The notes beneath the pieces are model-generated. The model had not been told where the DNA came from. It ran no database searches and saw only the letters and a program-made list of their open reading frames with translations. A DNA stretch of 64,000 nucleotides from CAZHTF01 sp964535305 (GTDB lineage: Bacteria > Planctomycetota > Phycisphaerae > UBA1845 > Fen-1342): assembly GCA_964535305.1 (NCBI GenBank), contig CAZHTF010000002.1, forward strand, positions 62,001 through 126,000, read 5' to 3'. Position numbers and translations under genes: made by a program. Positions 43,518 through 52,631 of the stretch are shown here, piece by piece; positions within the stretch are counted from its first letter, which is position 1; the number at the start of each line of letters is the position of its first letter.

Positions 43518-43864
43518 CGACCCGCCGCGGACCTGCGGAGCGCCACAGCGGACCGCTGCGGAATTCGGCGGCTTGGGCGCCGAACTAGACGGATTCCCGT
43601 CGGCTTGACGCAAGCAACAACTCTCCGCCGCACAACGACGGTTCGTCGTCGCGAGCGCGCGCGGGTTGCTGTTGCGTGGCAAAAATCGCGCGGCTACACT
43701 TCCGATCGATTGCTGGCGAAGCCGTGGAGGCCGCGTAAGCGCGTGCAACCCACCACGCTCGGACCGCTCTGGGTTGGCCGGTTCGAGGTGCGACTTGTCG
43801 GGCGAAGAGTCGCGGTTTCGCTGACAGGCTGCCGGTTGTCTCACCGAGATCGAAGGAGATTCCT
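43518..43864 (+). other. 347-bp intergenic region before the secretin gene
   Basis: No convincing gene is seen; an 87-codon frame here lacks a good start and typical composition. It holds a small 6-bp hairpin, ACGACG-GTT-CGTCGT (43635-43649), a possible promoter at 43672-43700, and then a leader of about 160 nt ending in GAAGGAGAT before the GTG. Confidence 0.55.
43672..43700 (+). promoter_or_regulatory. Possible promoter of the secretin gene
   Basis: TTGCGT (43672-43677), a 17-bp spacer containing AAAAA, then TACACT (43695-43700). The -35 is weak, the -10 matches 4 of 6. Confidence 0.35.
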
Positions 43865-46800
43865 GTGAATAGGGCATTTGGTCGCTTGGTCGGAGTGGCC
43901 TTGCTGCTAGCGCTGGGTGCTGCGCCGCTGCTTGCCGAAGGCGAGGAACTGAAGCCGATCAATCAGGCCTTCGATCGACAGGAATATTCGCAGGCGTATG
44001 AGCTGTTCAAGAAGCTCGATCGCGCAAAGCTTGGGGATGCCGACAAGAAATCCTACGATGAACTCGCCAAGCTGCTACCAGCGGCGATCGCCGGTCAGCA
44101 GACGGCCGAGCGCGACCTGGCTGCGGCCGATCAGGCGCTGGCCGCGGGCAGCAGCGATGACGCCAATCGGCTGTACGCGGGTGTGGTCGCGAATCGCTTC
44201 GCGCTGCCCGCGGCGCAGCAGCACGCAACCGCGCAGCGGCTGAAGCTGCAGCAGGGCAGCGCCGGCACATTGGTCTCGACCGGCTCGAGCTCGAGCAGCG
44301 GCGGCGCCGGCCCGACGCCGCGCTCGAATCAACCGGTTGGCCAGCTTGTCCCGATCGACGGCGCCCGCGCCGCCGCGCCTGCGCCGGTCGCGGCCAAGCC
44401 AGCCGCGGCTGCCCAGCCAGTCGTTGCACAGCCGGCGACCGCGCAGCCGGTGATGACGGCGAACGCTTCGAGCACGCCCACGCAGAGCCAAGGCATGGCG
44501 CCGCTCAGCAGCGGTTCATCCGCAGCGATGGAGCCGTCGTTCACGGCCACGCCGCTGCCAGTCGCCGTAGGCGAGACGGGACGTGTCGACATCGTGACCG
44601 ACCTGAAGCGGCGCGACGAACTGCTCTGGCAGCGTGCGGTAGCCAAGCTCTCGGAGCTGAGCCGCACGGCGCGCGAGGCGGTCGTGAAGGAGAATTTCGA
44701 CGAGGCCCGGCAACTGGCTGACACCGCGGTGCAGACGATCGAATCCGCCCGCGGCTACGCCGACCCGCCGGAGAAATACGAAGTGGCGCGGGCCGCGGCG
44801 CAGGCGTTGCGGCAGGAAGTTGCCGACGCGTCATCCGCCGCCGAGGTGCAGAAGACGCGTGACGCGCAGGAAGAGATCGCGGCCCGCATCGTGGCGCGCA
44901 AGGCCGAGCAGGAACGGCTGAAGGCCGAGAAGATCGAGCAGTTGTTCAACACGGCTCGGCAGCTTCGCAGCGAGCGGCGTTTCGCCGAAGCGGTTGAGAC
45001 GGTGCGGCAGATCCTGGCGATCGACCCGGGCAACGACAAGGCCACGGCCCAGCTCGAGCTGCTCGAGGATTTCGCCTCGTTCGCCGAGCAGCGCGATCTG
45101 CATGATGTGTTTCTGCGCAGCTCGCGCTCGATTTTGATGGATGCGGACGAAGTCAAGATTCCGTATCCGCAGGACGTGCTCTATCCGCGGAACTGGCTGG
45201 AGCTGAGCGCTCGGCGGGCGAGCGCCGGGCTGGTCGCGCCGCGCTCCGAGGAAGATCGCGAGCTGAATTCTCGCCTGGAAGACCGGATCGACGACATCAA
45301 TCTCGAAGAGACCTCGCTCGAGCAGGTGGTCGGCTTCCTGCGCGAGCTGAAGGAAGTGAATATCAATGTCGATTGGGAGGATCTGGAGCTCAACGGCATC
45401 AAGCGCGAAAAGCCCGTCAGCCTGAAGCTGCGCGACGTGGCCTTCAAGACCGTCTTGGGAGAAGTGCTCGCGCAGGTCGGGTCCGAGGCGCCGCTGGCCT
45501 ACACCATCGCCGACGGCGTGCTGCGGGTCGCAACCAAGACCAAGCTCGACCGCGACAAGTTCATCCTGGTCTATGACATCCGCGACTTGCTGGTCGATAT
45601 TCCGAAGTTCAGCGACGCACCGGCTTTCGGCTCCGACGCCTTCGCCAAGGGCCCGGAAGCCAACAGCGTCGGCGGATCGAGCGCCGGCGGCACACTGACT
45701 TCGAACCTCTTCAGCGAATCGCCAAGCCCGACCGACCTGCCCGACCCGAAGGTCAACCAGAACATGGTCGCCTCCGTCATGGACATCCTCCGCACCACGG
45801 TCGAGCCGGATTCGTGGCGCGAGTCGGGCGGCGGCGACGGCGCGCTACGCGAGCTCAACGGCCAGCTCATCGTCTATAACACGTCCGAGGCGCATCGGCA
45901 GGTCGCTGACCTGCTCGGGCAACTGCGGGCCACCCGCGCACTGCAGATCTCGGTCGAGAGCCGCTTTCTGATCGTCACCTCGAACTTCCTGGAAGAAATC
46001 GGCGTCGACCTGGATTTCGTCTTCAACTCCGGCAACGCCGGCTTTGACCGCGCGTTCAACGCGCAGAACGCTCCAATCGTCGACCCCTTCACCGGCGCCC
46101 CCGTGCTGATCCCGCGGCAGTTCTCGCGCGGCGGCTTCCTGCCCGCCGTCCCGGCGGTCGGCACGCCCTTCGGCACGACCGCCGCCCCGCAGCAGCCTTT
46201 CGGCCAGGCCGGGCTGGTGCCGTCGTTTGGCGGTGTGGTGCCGCAGATCGATGAGATGACACCCATCACGGCGCAGCAAAGCTCGCTCTCAGTGACCGAT
46301 CCCAGCGCGCTGAACACCGGCGTGCCGGGCTCGATCGCGCAGCGGGCCGGTTTCGGCCCGGCGCTGAACATCGCCGGCTCCTTCCTGGATAACCTGCAGG
46401 TCGATTTCCTGATCCGCGCCACGCAGGCCAACGCGCGCTCCAGCATCATCCAAGCCCCGCGGCTGGTGCTCTTTAATGGGCAGCGCGCCTTTGTCGCCAT
46501 TGCCCGAAATCGCAGCTACGTCGCCAGCCTGAACCCGGTCGTCGCTGAGGGTGCCGTCGGCGTGCAGCCTATCATCAACAACATCCCCAGCGGCGTAACG
46601 TTGGATGTCGAGGGCACCATCGGCGCCGATCGCCGCTACGTCACACTCACCGTGCGAACCTCGCTCGCTCAGGAGCCGCGCTTCGAACGCTTCGAAGTGC
46701 AGCGCAGCGGCGGCGCGGCGAGCGGCTCGCCCAGCTTGTTCGTCCTGCTGCCCGACCAGGAAATCCGCCAGATCAATACGACCGTCTCGGTGCCCGACGG

Positions 46801-47023
46801 CGGCACGGTCCTGCTCGGCGGCCTGAAGCAGGTCGGCGAAATCGAGATCGAGGCCGGCGTGCCGATCCTCAGCAAGATCCCCGTGCTCAAGCGGGCTTTC
46901 ACCAACACCACCACCGTCAAGGACACGCAGACCCTACTGATCCTGCTCAAGGCCAAAATCCTCATCCAGAAGGAAGCCGAGGAAGAGGCCTTCCCGACGC
47001 TCAGCTCCAGCATCGGCGGCTGA
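43865..47023 (+). CDS. Secretin (type II/IV pilus GspD/PilQ-like) with N-terminal coiled coil
   Basis: A 1052-residue outer-membrane channel protein. GTG at 43865 has AAGGAGA upstream. The signal peptide ends at PLLAEG. Residues 25-460 are a periplasmic TPR and coiled-coil region with a Pro/Ala linker. About 471-565 is an STN-like domain (INLEETSLEQVVGFLRELK). About 640-720 is a secretin N-type domain (LIVYNTSEAHRQVADLLGQL). About 840-1040 is the beta-barrel with VPDGGTVLLGG. It probably exports folded proteins or pilin-like fibres. The long N-terminus is unusual for GspD. The YdjY-like gene follows 1 bp later. Confidence 0.9.
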   Translation: MNRAFGRLVGVALLLALGAAPLLAEGEELKPINQAFDRQEYSQAYELFKKLDRAKLGDADKKSYDELAKLLPAAIAGQQTAERDLAAADQALAAGSSDDANRLYAGVVANRFALPAAQQHATAQRLKLQQGSAGTLVSTGSSSSSGGAGPTPRSNQPVGQLVPIDGARAAAPAPVAAKPAAAAQPVVAQPATAQPVMTANASSTPTQSQGMAPLSSGSSAAMEPSFTATPLPVAVGETGRVDIVTDLKRRDELLWQRAVAKLSELSRTAREAVVKENFDEARQLADTAVQTIESARGYADPPEKYEVARAAAQALRQEVADASSAAEVQKTRDAQEEIAARIVARKAEQERLKAEKIEQLFNTARQLRSERRFAEAVETVRQILAIDPGNDKATAQLELLEDFASFAEQRDLHDVFLRSSRSILMDADEVKIPYPQDVLYPRNWLELSARRASAGLVAPRSEEDRELNSRLEDRIDDINLEETSLEQVVGFLRELKEVNINVDWEDLELNGIKREKPVSLKLRDVAFKTVLGEVLAQVGSEAPLAYTIADGVLRVATKTKLDRDKFILVYDIRDLLVDIPKFSDAPAFGSDAFAKGPEANSVGGSSAGGTLTSNLFSESPSPTDLPDPKVNQNMVASVMDILRTTVEPDSWRESGGGDGALRELNGQLIVYNTSEAHRQVADLLGQLRATRALQISVESRFLIVTSNFLEEIGVDLDFVFNSGNAGFDRAFNAQNAPIVDPFTGAPVLIPRQFSRGGFLPAVPAVGTPFGTTAAPQQPFGQAGLVPSFGGVVPQIDEMTPITAQQSSLSVTDPSALNTGVPGSIAQRAGFGPALNIAGSFLDNLQVDFLIRATQANARSSIIQAPRLVLFNGQRAFVAIARNRSYVASLNPVVAEGAVGVQPIINNIPSGVTLDVEGTIGADRRYVTLTVRTSLAQEPRFERFEVQRSGGAASGSPSLFVLLPDQEIRQINTTVSVPDGGTVLLGGLKQVGEIEIEAGVPILSKIPVLKRAFTNTTTVKDTQTLLILLKAKILIQKEAEEEAFPTLSSSIGG

Positions 47024-47024
47024 C

Positions 47025-48056
47025 ATGCCCGCCCGCCGTACCGACTTCCCACAGCGCCCGTCGCAGACCCGCGGCGGGCGCTGGCGTTACATCGTCGCGA
47101 CCTGCTTGCTCGCAGACGTAAGCGTGTGCCTGGCGCAGTTCCCGGCAGCCGCGGTGATTCCGCCGAGCAGTGCCCCCACTACTCGACCAGTCGACGCGCC
47201 ACACAGCCAGCCGCCCGCCGGCGCGACTCAGGCCGCCGACGGACTGAAGCGATTCGCGCAGGGCGTCGCGATCGATTGGCATTCACCCGCCGTGCATGTC
47301 GATGGCCGCATTGTGCTGCGCGAGGGGCCGCTGGAGTTTCTGGCATGCTTCGCGGGCAAAGAGCACGAGAGCATCGTGCGGCTGAACGCCTCCGCGGCGC
47401 ACATTTACCAGGCGCTCGGACTGATCGGCGTCGCGCCCGGCGCGCCGCCGCGCTGGGACGACGCCGCGCAGCGCTACGAACCGGCCAGCGGCGACCTATT
47501 GGAACTCTCGTTTGCGTGGCGCGATGGCGCGGAGCTGCGGCGGGCGCCGGCGGCGAGCTGGCTGCTGGAAAGCGAGTACGAGCAAGTCGCGCCGCAACGC
47601 TTCTGGCACTTCGCCGGTTCGCGGCTGCTGGACGACGGTACGCTGGCTTGCGAGCGCTCCGGATCAGGCGTGGCGCTCGTGGATTTCTCAGACAGCCTGC
47701 TGGCGCTGCCGCGCGGGTTCGCCAACCGCGATGCGGAGCTCTGGTCGCGCGCGAATACCGCCGCGATCCCAGCGATTGAAACGCCCGTCACGCTGATTCT
47801 GCAGCCGGCGCGCTGGCAGCCGCGCAGCGTGCAGATCGATGCGCACGGGCGGATCTCGATCGACGGCCGCCGCGCGCAGCCCGAAGATCTGCTCGAATCA
47901 CTGCGGCTGATGCGCCAACTTGAGCCGGCGGCCGCGCAGCCGATTCTGGATGCGGCACTGCTTCGGGCCGACATCGTCGCGCTCCGGCGGAAAATCGAAC
48001 GCGCCGGGATCGCGGCGGACGCGATCCGCTTCGAGCGTATCCCGCCGCGCCGGTAA
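47025..48056 (+). CDS. YdjY-like secreted protein
   Basis: A 343-residue exported protein with a basic start and a hydrophobic helix (YIVATCLLADVSVCLAQ). The central part (about 75-200) has the YdjY pattern: VDGRIVLREGPLEFLACFAGKEHESIVRLNASAAHIYQALGLIGV. This pattern is widespread in planctomycetes but has no assigned function. The remainder is charged and helical at the end. It starts 1 bp after the secretin stop, so the two are coexpressed. Confidence 0.72.
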   Translation: MPARRTDFPQRPSQTRGGRWRYIVATCLLADVSVCLAQFPAAAVIPPSSAPTTRPVDAPHSQPPAGATQAADGLKRFAQGVAIDWHSPAVHVDGRIVLREGPLEFLACFAGKEHESIVRLNASAAHIYQALGLIGVAPGAPPRWDDAAQRYEPASGDLLELSFAWRDGAELRRAPAASWLLESEYEQVAPQRFWHFAGSRLLDDGTLACERSGSGVALVDFSDSLLALPRGFANRDAELWSRANTAAIPAIETPVTLILQPARWQPRSVQIDAHGRISIDGRRAQPEDLLESLRLMRQLEPAAAQPILDAALLRADIVALRRKIERAGIAADAIRFERIPPRR

Positions 48057-48060
48057 CTAC

Positions 48061-48094
48061 GTTTCGCCTGCTGTCGGGACCCACCGGGCGAAAC
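48061..48094. terminator. Terminator-like hairpin between YdjY-like and ABC-F genes
   Basis: GTTTCGCC and GGCGAAAC pair perfectly over 8 bp with an 18-nt loop, just after the TAA. It lies between convergent genes. No T-run, so only moderate support. Confidence 0.4.
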
Positions 48095-48132
48095 AGGTTT
48101 GACGCCCCGCTGCAATGCGCGGCAGCGGGCGC

Positions 48133-50067
48133 TTACGCACCGGACTGCTTCTCGCTCAGCTCGAACCACACCTCTTCCGCCAGTGAGAGCTCGGCCTTGG
48201 CCGCGTCGAGCTCGGCCTGCAGCCTGGCTGCCGCGCCTGGATCGCGATAGCTCTGCGGATCGGCGAAGCGCTCATGCAGCGCGACGATCTGCGCCTCGCG
48301 CTGGCCAATCAGCGCTTCAACCTGCGCCAACCCCAGCCGCCGAAGCTGCGCCCGCGCCTGCCCGACGGCATCGCGCTGCGGCTTGGGGCTGTTCGCCGCG
48401 GCCACCGGCCTGGCGGGTTTGTCATCCGGCCTGCCGACCTGGACCTGGGCCGCCTCGCGCTCGATTTGCTCGATGTACGCCGTGTAATTGCCGCTGAACG
48501 TGCGGTGCGACGCATCCCGCAGCACCAGCAGCCGGTCGACAATGCGATCGAGAAAATAGCGATCATGGCTGACGACCAGGATTGCACCGTTGAAATCGAC
48601 CAGCGCGTCTTCGAGCGCCTCGCGCGAGGAAATGTCCAGGTGGTTGGTAGGCTCGTCCAGAATCAGCACATCCGGGTTCAGCATCAGCAGCATCAGCAGC
48701 CGCAGTCGCGATTGTTCACCGCCGGAAAGATCGCGGATCGGCTTGAAGACGTCGTCGCCGCTGAAGAGGAAGCGTCCCAGCAGGCTGCGTGCGCTTTGCT
48801 CGGAGAGATCCGGCCGCGCTTCCTGCATTTGCCGCAGAATGGTCCACTCATGCGTCAGGCTGGCGGCGTCCTGCGCGAAATAGCCGACGCGGGCGCGCGG
48901 GTCGATCTCGCAGCGGCCGGCGTCCGCGGGCATGACGCCGACAATCACCTTGAGCAGCGTGGATTTGCCCGTGCCATTCGGACCGGTGATGCCCAGGGCC
49001 TGCCCCGGATTGACCAGCAGCGAGACACCTTCAAAAAGCGGCCGCCCGCCAAGCTGCTTCGAAAGGTCCTGCGCGCGCAGCGTGGCGCGGGCACCGCCCT
49101 GCGACCCGTCAAACTCCAGCTTCAACTCGCGGCGCTGCTGCGGCGTGTCCAGCACGAACGCATTCTCGCCGAGCATGCGCTCCAGCCGCGTGCGGCGGCC
49201 CTTGGCCTGCGCCGAGCGTTGCCCGGCCAGGTGCTGGGCGATGAAGGAGCGCTCCTTTTCGATGAAGGCGCGGTCTTTCTCGAATTGGCGCTGCTGGGTG
49301 AGGGCCTCGACGCGGCGCGTTTCGACGTAGGTGCTGTAATTCCCGGCGTACGAGCGCAGCTTGCCGCGCTCCAGCAGCACGATCCGCTGTGCCAGGCGAT
49401 CAAGCAGGTAGCGATCGTGCGAGATGATCACGGCCCCGCCGGCGTGCGCCGCCAGAAAGCCCTCGAGCCAGCGAACCGCGTCGATATCCAGGTGATTGGT
49501 CGGCTCATCCAGCAGCAGAAACTGCCGCTGCGCCAACAGCAGCTTGGCGAGCGCGACGCGGCACTTCTGCCCGCCGGAGAGCACCGCGATCGGCTTCTGG
49601 TACTCGTCGGGCGCGAAACCAAGCCCGCCCAGCACCTCGGCCGCTTTGCGCTCCAGGTTGTACCCATCCGCGGCCAGGAAGCGCTCGTTGACGCGCTCGT
49701 ACTGATCCATCAGCGTGTGCAGCCCCGCGCCGTGCGCGCTGGCCATCGCCTCGGAGAGCTCGTGCATGCGGCGTTCGAGCGCCAGCAGCTCGGCGAAGGC
49801 GCTCATGGTCTCATCGTGCACAGTGCTGGAAGAATCCAGCGCCGGCTCCTGCGGCAGATAGCCGACTTCCAGCCCGCGGGCCACATGCACGCGGCCCATG
49901 TCCGCCGCCATTTGCCCGGCGATCAGGCGAAAGAGCGTGGTCTTGCCGGCCCCGTTCGAGCCGACCAGCCCAACGATCTCGCCCGGGACGAACTCGATCG
50001 AGAGGTCGTCAAGCACGACGCGCCCGCCGAGCTGCTTGGTCAGGTTTTCGATGCGTATCAGGGACAT
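48133..50067 (-). CDS. ABC-F ATPase (Uup-like)
   Basis: A 644-residue soluble protein with two ABC domains and no membrane segment. Domain 1: Walker A GSNGAGKTT and signature LSGGQKCRVALAKLL. Domain 2: Walker A GPNGTGKST and signature LSGGEQSRLRLLML. An arm/linker with charged helices lies between. The last 80 residues form a coiled coil typical of Uup. ABC-F proteins act on the ribosome or on branched DNA. The ATG at 50067 is followed at once by MSLIRIENLTKQLGG. It stands alone, convergent with the YdjY-like gene. Confidence 0.92.
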   Translation of the reverse strand: MSLIRIENLTKQLGGRVVLDDLSIEFVPGEIVGLVGSNGAGKTTLFRLIAGQMAADMGRVHVARGLEVGYLPQEPALDSSSTVHDETMSAFAELLALERRMHELSEAMASAHGAGLHTLMDQYERVNERFLAADGYNLERKAAEVLGGLGFAPDEYQKPIAVLSGGQKCRVALAKLLLAQRQFLLLDEPTNHLDIDAVRWLEGFLAAHAGGAVIISHDRYLLDRLAQRIVLLERGKLRSYAGNYSTYVETRRVEALTQQRQFEKDRAFIEKERSFIAQHLAGQRSAQAKGRRTRLERMLGENAFVLDTPQQRRELKLEFDGSQGGARATLRAQDLSKQLGGRPLFEGVSLLVNPGQALGITGPNGTGKSTLLKVIVGVMPADAGRCEIDPRARVGYFAQDAASLTHEWTILRQMQEARPDLSEQSARSLLGRFLFSGDDVFKPIRDLSGGEQSRLRLLMLLMLNPDVLILDEPTNHLDISSREALEDALVDFNGAILVVSHDRYFLDRIVDRLLVLRDASHRTFSGNYTAYIEQIEREAAQVQVGRPDDKPARPVAAANSPKPQRDAVGQARAQLRRLGLAQVEALIGQREAQIVALHERFADPQSYRDPGAAARLQAELDAAKAELSLAEEVWFELSEKQSGA

Positions 50068-50142
50068 TCAGGAGGGTTAGTGTAGCGAGTTCACACCGCT
50101 AGACAGCCGGGCTGCGACCGTCGATTCGCGCGGGCGCGGCGG

Positions 50143-50171
50143 TTTTCGCACCGTGCGGCTTACGCTATCAT
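50143..50171 (+). promoter_or_regulatory. Possible promoter of the Rieske gene
   Basis: TTTTCG (50143-50148), 17-bp spacer, TATCAT (50166-50171, 5 of 6). The start codon follows 37 bp later with GAGG in front. Confidence 0.4.
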
Positions 50172-50208
50172 CCCGCGAAATTTCAGCCGGGAAAATTGAG
50201 GTGCAGAC

Positions 50209-50520
50209 ATGCCTCAGCGCGTCCGAGTCGCCGCGGCGGCGGAATTACCGCCGGGCAAGTGCGTCGCGATCAACGTCGGCGCCAATCGCGTGGCGGTCTT
50301 CAATGTCGGCGGCGAGTATTTCGCGATCGATGACAAGTGCCCGCATCGCGGCGGTCCGCTGTCGGAAGGTGAGCTCGACGGCACGACCGTCAGTTGCCCG
50401 TGGCACGCCGCAACTTTCGACCTGCGCAGCGGCGCGGTCACCGGTCCGCCGGCGAATACTTGCGTGAAGTGCTACGCGGTGAAGCTCGACGCGGGCGAAG
50501 TCTTCGTCGAAACGCCGTAG
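50209..50520 (+). CDS. Rieske [2Fe-2S] ferredoxin-like protein, 103 aa
   Basis: A small soluble Rieske protein with cluster-binding CPHRGGPLSEG and CPWHAATFDLRSG (Cys-His and Cys-His pairs). Length and lack of signal fit the NirD/biphenyl-ferredoxin type that carries electrons to a reductase or oxygenase. The partner is not in the window. GAGG precedes the ATG at 50209. Confidence 0.92.
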   Translation: MPQRVRVAAAAELPPGKCVAINVGANRVAVFNVGGEYFAIDDKCPHRGGPLSEGELDGTTVSCPWHAATFDLRSGAVTGPPANTCVKCYAVKLDAGEVFVETP

Positions 50521-50628
50521 AGATCGCTGACCGCACCGTGTGCATTGTCTTCAAGCCGCGCGTCAGCACGACCGCCTCGTGCGACTCGCGCGCTTGCGGG
50601 CTGCGTTCCACAGTAGGGAGTCGGTCTG

Positions 50629-50853
50629 CTAGCGGCCCAGCAGCGGCAACAGAATCGCCGTGGTCGAGCTGTCTTCCGCGCCGAGTTGCACCAGCGCCTG
50701 CAAAAACGCCGCAAACAGGCTGTTTACCGCGGTGATAATGCCGTTCTCGGCGGTTGTCCGCAGCGTCGGGTCGCAGTCGCCGAAGAGAAATGTCGTACCC
50801 AGCAGTGGCGCGGCCCAGCGCATCAGCCGCAATTCGATCGATGGCTTGCTCAT
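50629..50853 (-). CDS. Small hydrophobic hypothetical protein, 74 aa
   Basis: A 74-residue protein with AAGGG about 10 nt before the ATG. It contains LFGDCDPTLRTTAENGIITAVNSLFAAFLQALVQLG, part of which looks like an amphipathic or membrane helix. I do not know its function; the CDP-T-R-TT phrase resembles other small planctomycete proteins as I recall. It could be a real small exported protein. Confidence 0.5.
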   Translation of the reverse strand: MSKPSIELRLMRWAAPLLGTTFLFGDCDPTLRTTAENGIITAVNSLFAAFLQALVQLGAEDSSTTAILLPLLGR

Positions 50854-50952
50854 GCTCGTGTTACCCTTCAGATTCCCGGCGGTTGCGACTCGACTTCATC
50901 ATCGCTGCGAGCGGACTGTCCGGCAAGCGTGCCCGATCGACCCGGTTCGCAT

Positions 50953-51480
50953 CTAGAACGGCCAGATTAACCGCCGCAGGAACCGCAGCCCGCGGGCCAT
51001 CTCCCGCGGGTTGCGGACGTTCGTCGCGGCCGCATCGACGACCGAGGCGGACTGCGCGTCGAGCTGGGCTTTCAGCAGGGCCGCGTACACATACGCGTCC
51101 TGCTCCTTCCACTGCTCCGGGTGATCCTGCATGTACTCCCAATAGATTTGGCATTTCTCCAGCTCGCCGCGGTCCAGCCAGATTCCGCGACACTTCGGGC
51201 AGTGGTCGTACTGAATTTCTTTCCAGAATGCGAAGGCCGCCTTGTCCATCGGTGTGCCGCAGGTCATGCACCAGAGCGTCTCGGAGCGGTTGCTGCGATC
51301 GGCTAGGTCCATCATCGCCTGCCGCACGTCCTCAGGCATGCTGAGCTCGCGCCGCCCGAGGATCACGTCCATGCGCTCCCCGCTGAGCCAGTTCCCGCCG
51401 CACTGCCCGCAGTTGTAGATGCGGACGCCTTCGTATTCGATCGGCTCAGCCTGACACTTGCACGCCGGACAGCGTGGCAT
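50953..51480 (-). CDS. TFIIB-type zinc-ribbon protein, 175 aa
   Basis: Two zinc ribbons: CPACKC with CGQCGG (residues 4-30) and CMTCG with CPKCRG (about 71-100). The second is followed by IWLDRGELEK, the common signature of zf-TFIIB proteins. The C-terminal half is helical. Function in this family is unknown; it may be a nucleic-acid- or protein-binding adapter. It follows rluB in the same direction with a 40-bp gap. Confidence 0.8.
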   Translation of the reverse strand: MPRCPACKCQAEPIEYEGVRIYNCGQCGGNWLSGERMDVILGRRELSMPEDVRQAMMDLADRSNRSETLWCMTCGTPMDKAAFAFWKEIQYDHCPKCRGIWLDRGELEKCQIYWEYMQDHPEQWKEQDAYVYAALLKAQLDAQSASVVDAAATNVRNPREMARGLRFLRRLIWPF

Positions 51481-51521
51481 GTTGCGCTCCTTCGCGCAGC
51501 ATGATAGCTGGCTCGCGGCGG

Positions 51522-52526
51522 CTACTCGATGATCCGGCGGCGCGGCGTACCGGGCTGCTTGCGGCGTCCGCCGGGTGCTGCATCGCCCGGGCGCGGCGCA
51601 GGCGGACGCGGCCTGCCGCCGCCGCGCGATGACGCACCACGCGGAACCACGCTGCGCCCGGCGACATCGCGACTGCTCGAGTCGCGCGCGGCGGACTCGC
51701 GCGGAGCAGCGCCCAGCTTTCGGCGGCGCCGCTTGTGCGGTTCGGCACCGCGCTGCTCGGCCCGTTCGGCGGCCTGCTCGGTCGCAGCGCGCAGCGCGTG
51801 CACTTCGGCCGCTGTCAAGCGACGACTGGCGCCCAAAGGCAGCCCTTTCAGCGCCAGCGGTCCGATCTCAATGCGCTTCAGGCGCGTCACCGGGAAGCCC
51901 AGCTTGGCCAGCATCCGCCGCACCTGCCGATTGCGGCCTTCGCGGAGCGTGAGCTCAAGCACGCTGCGGTCGCGCGTGCGGTGGACGATCTGGACGCCTG
52001 CGGCGCGGGCTTTGCCCTCGGCCAGGTGTACACCTTCGCGCAGCACGCTGGGCACCTCATCCGGCACGAAGGCGCGCACCTCGGCCCGATAGCGTTTCTG
52101 AATGCCGTAGCGCGGGTGGGTGACGCGCGCCGCGAGCTCACCGTCGTTGGTCAGCAGCAGCAGGCCGGTGCTCTCGGCATCCAGTCGGCCGACGACGAAG
52201 AGCCGCGTGGACATCTGCGGCAGCAGGTCGATGGCGCGCGTGCGCCGCGCTGGATCGAAATCGGTGCAGACCACGCCCTTGGGTTTGTGCAGCACCCAGT
52301 ATTCGAGCCGCTGCATTTGCACGCGCTCGCCATCGACAATCACCACGTCGCTGCGTGGGTCGACGAACGCCGGCAGCTTCTCGATCACCTGGTCGTTCAC
52401 CAGCACGCGGCCCTCGGCGATGAGGGACTCAGCGTGACGGCGTGACGTAACGCCCGCGTCAGATAGGAACTTCTGCAGACGTACGCTTCGCGTCGGGCTG
52501 GCTAGCTGCTTGCTGTTCACGTGCAC
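51522..52526 (-). CDS. rluB: Ribosomal large subunit pseudouridine synthase B
   Basis: A 334-residue enzyme that isomerises a uridine of 23S rRNA (RluB acts near position 2605 in E. coli). An S4 RNA-binding domain is at the N-terminus (VRLQKFLSDAGVTSRRHAESLI). The catalytic Asp is in GRLDAESTGLLLLTNDG. The GRNRQVRRML motif is present. The last 80 residues are a basic, Gly/Arg/Pro-rich tail not needed for catalysis. RluB versus RluE/RluF is inferred from the overall motif pattern. Confidence 0.88.
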   Translation of the reverse strand: MHVNSKQLASPTRSVRLQKFLSDAGVTSRRHAESLIAEGRVLVNDQVIEKLPAFVDPRSDVVIVDGERVQMQRLEYWVLHKPKGVVCTDFDPARRTRAIDLLPQMSTRLFVVGRLDAESTGLLLLTNDGELAARVTHPRYGIQKRYRAEVRAFVPDEVPSVLREGVHLAEGKARAAGVQIVHRTRDRSVLELTLREGRNRQVRRMLAKLGFPVTRLKRIEIGPLALKGLPLGASRRLTAAEVHALRAATEQAAERAEQRGAEPHKRRRRKLGAAPRESAARDSSSRDVAGRSVVPRGASSRGGGRPRPPAPRPGDAAPGGRRKQPGTPRRRIIE

Positions 52527-52631
52527 TCACTCCGGGCCGCGGCCCGCTAGTGTAGTGCAATCTGCGATGCATCGCGGCCGGCCCGCGGCACACGTTCATG
52601 TCATCGGCCGCGTCCAACCTCCGCGCCGGCT

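Noticed and set aside
43605..43868. 87-codon + strand frame before the secretin
   Set aside because: No start signal, basic low-quality composition, and it covers the leader and promoter region.
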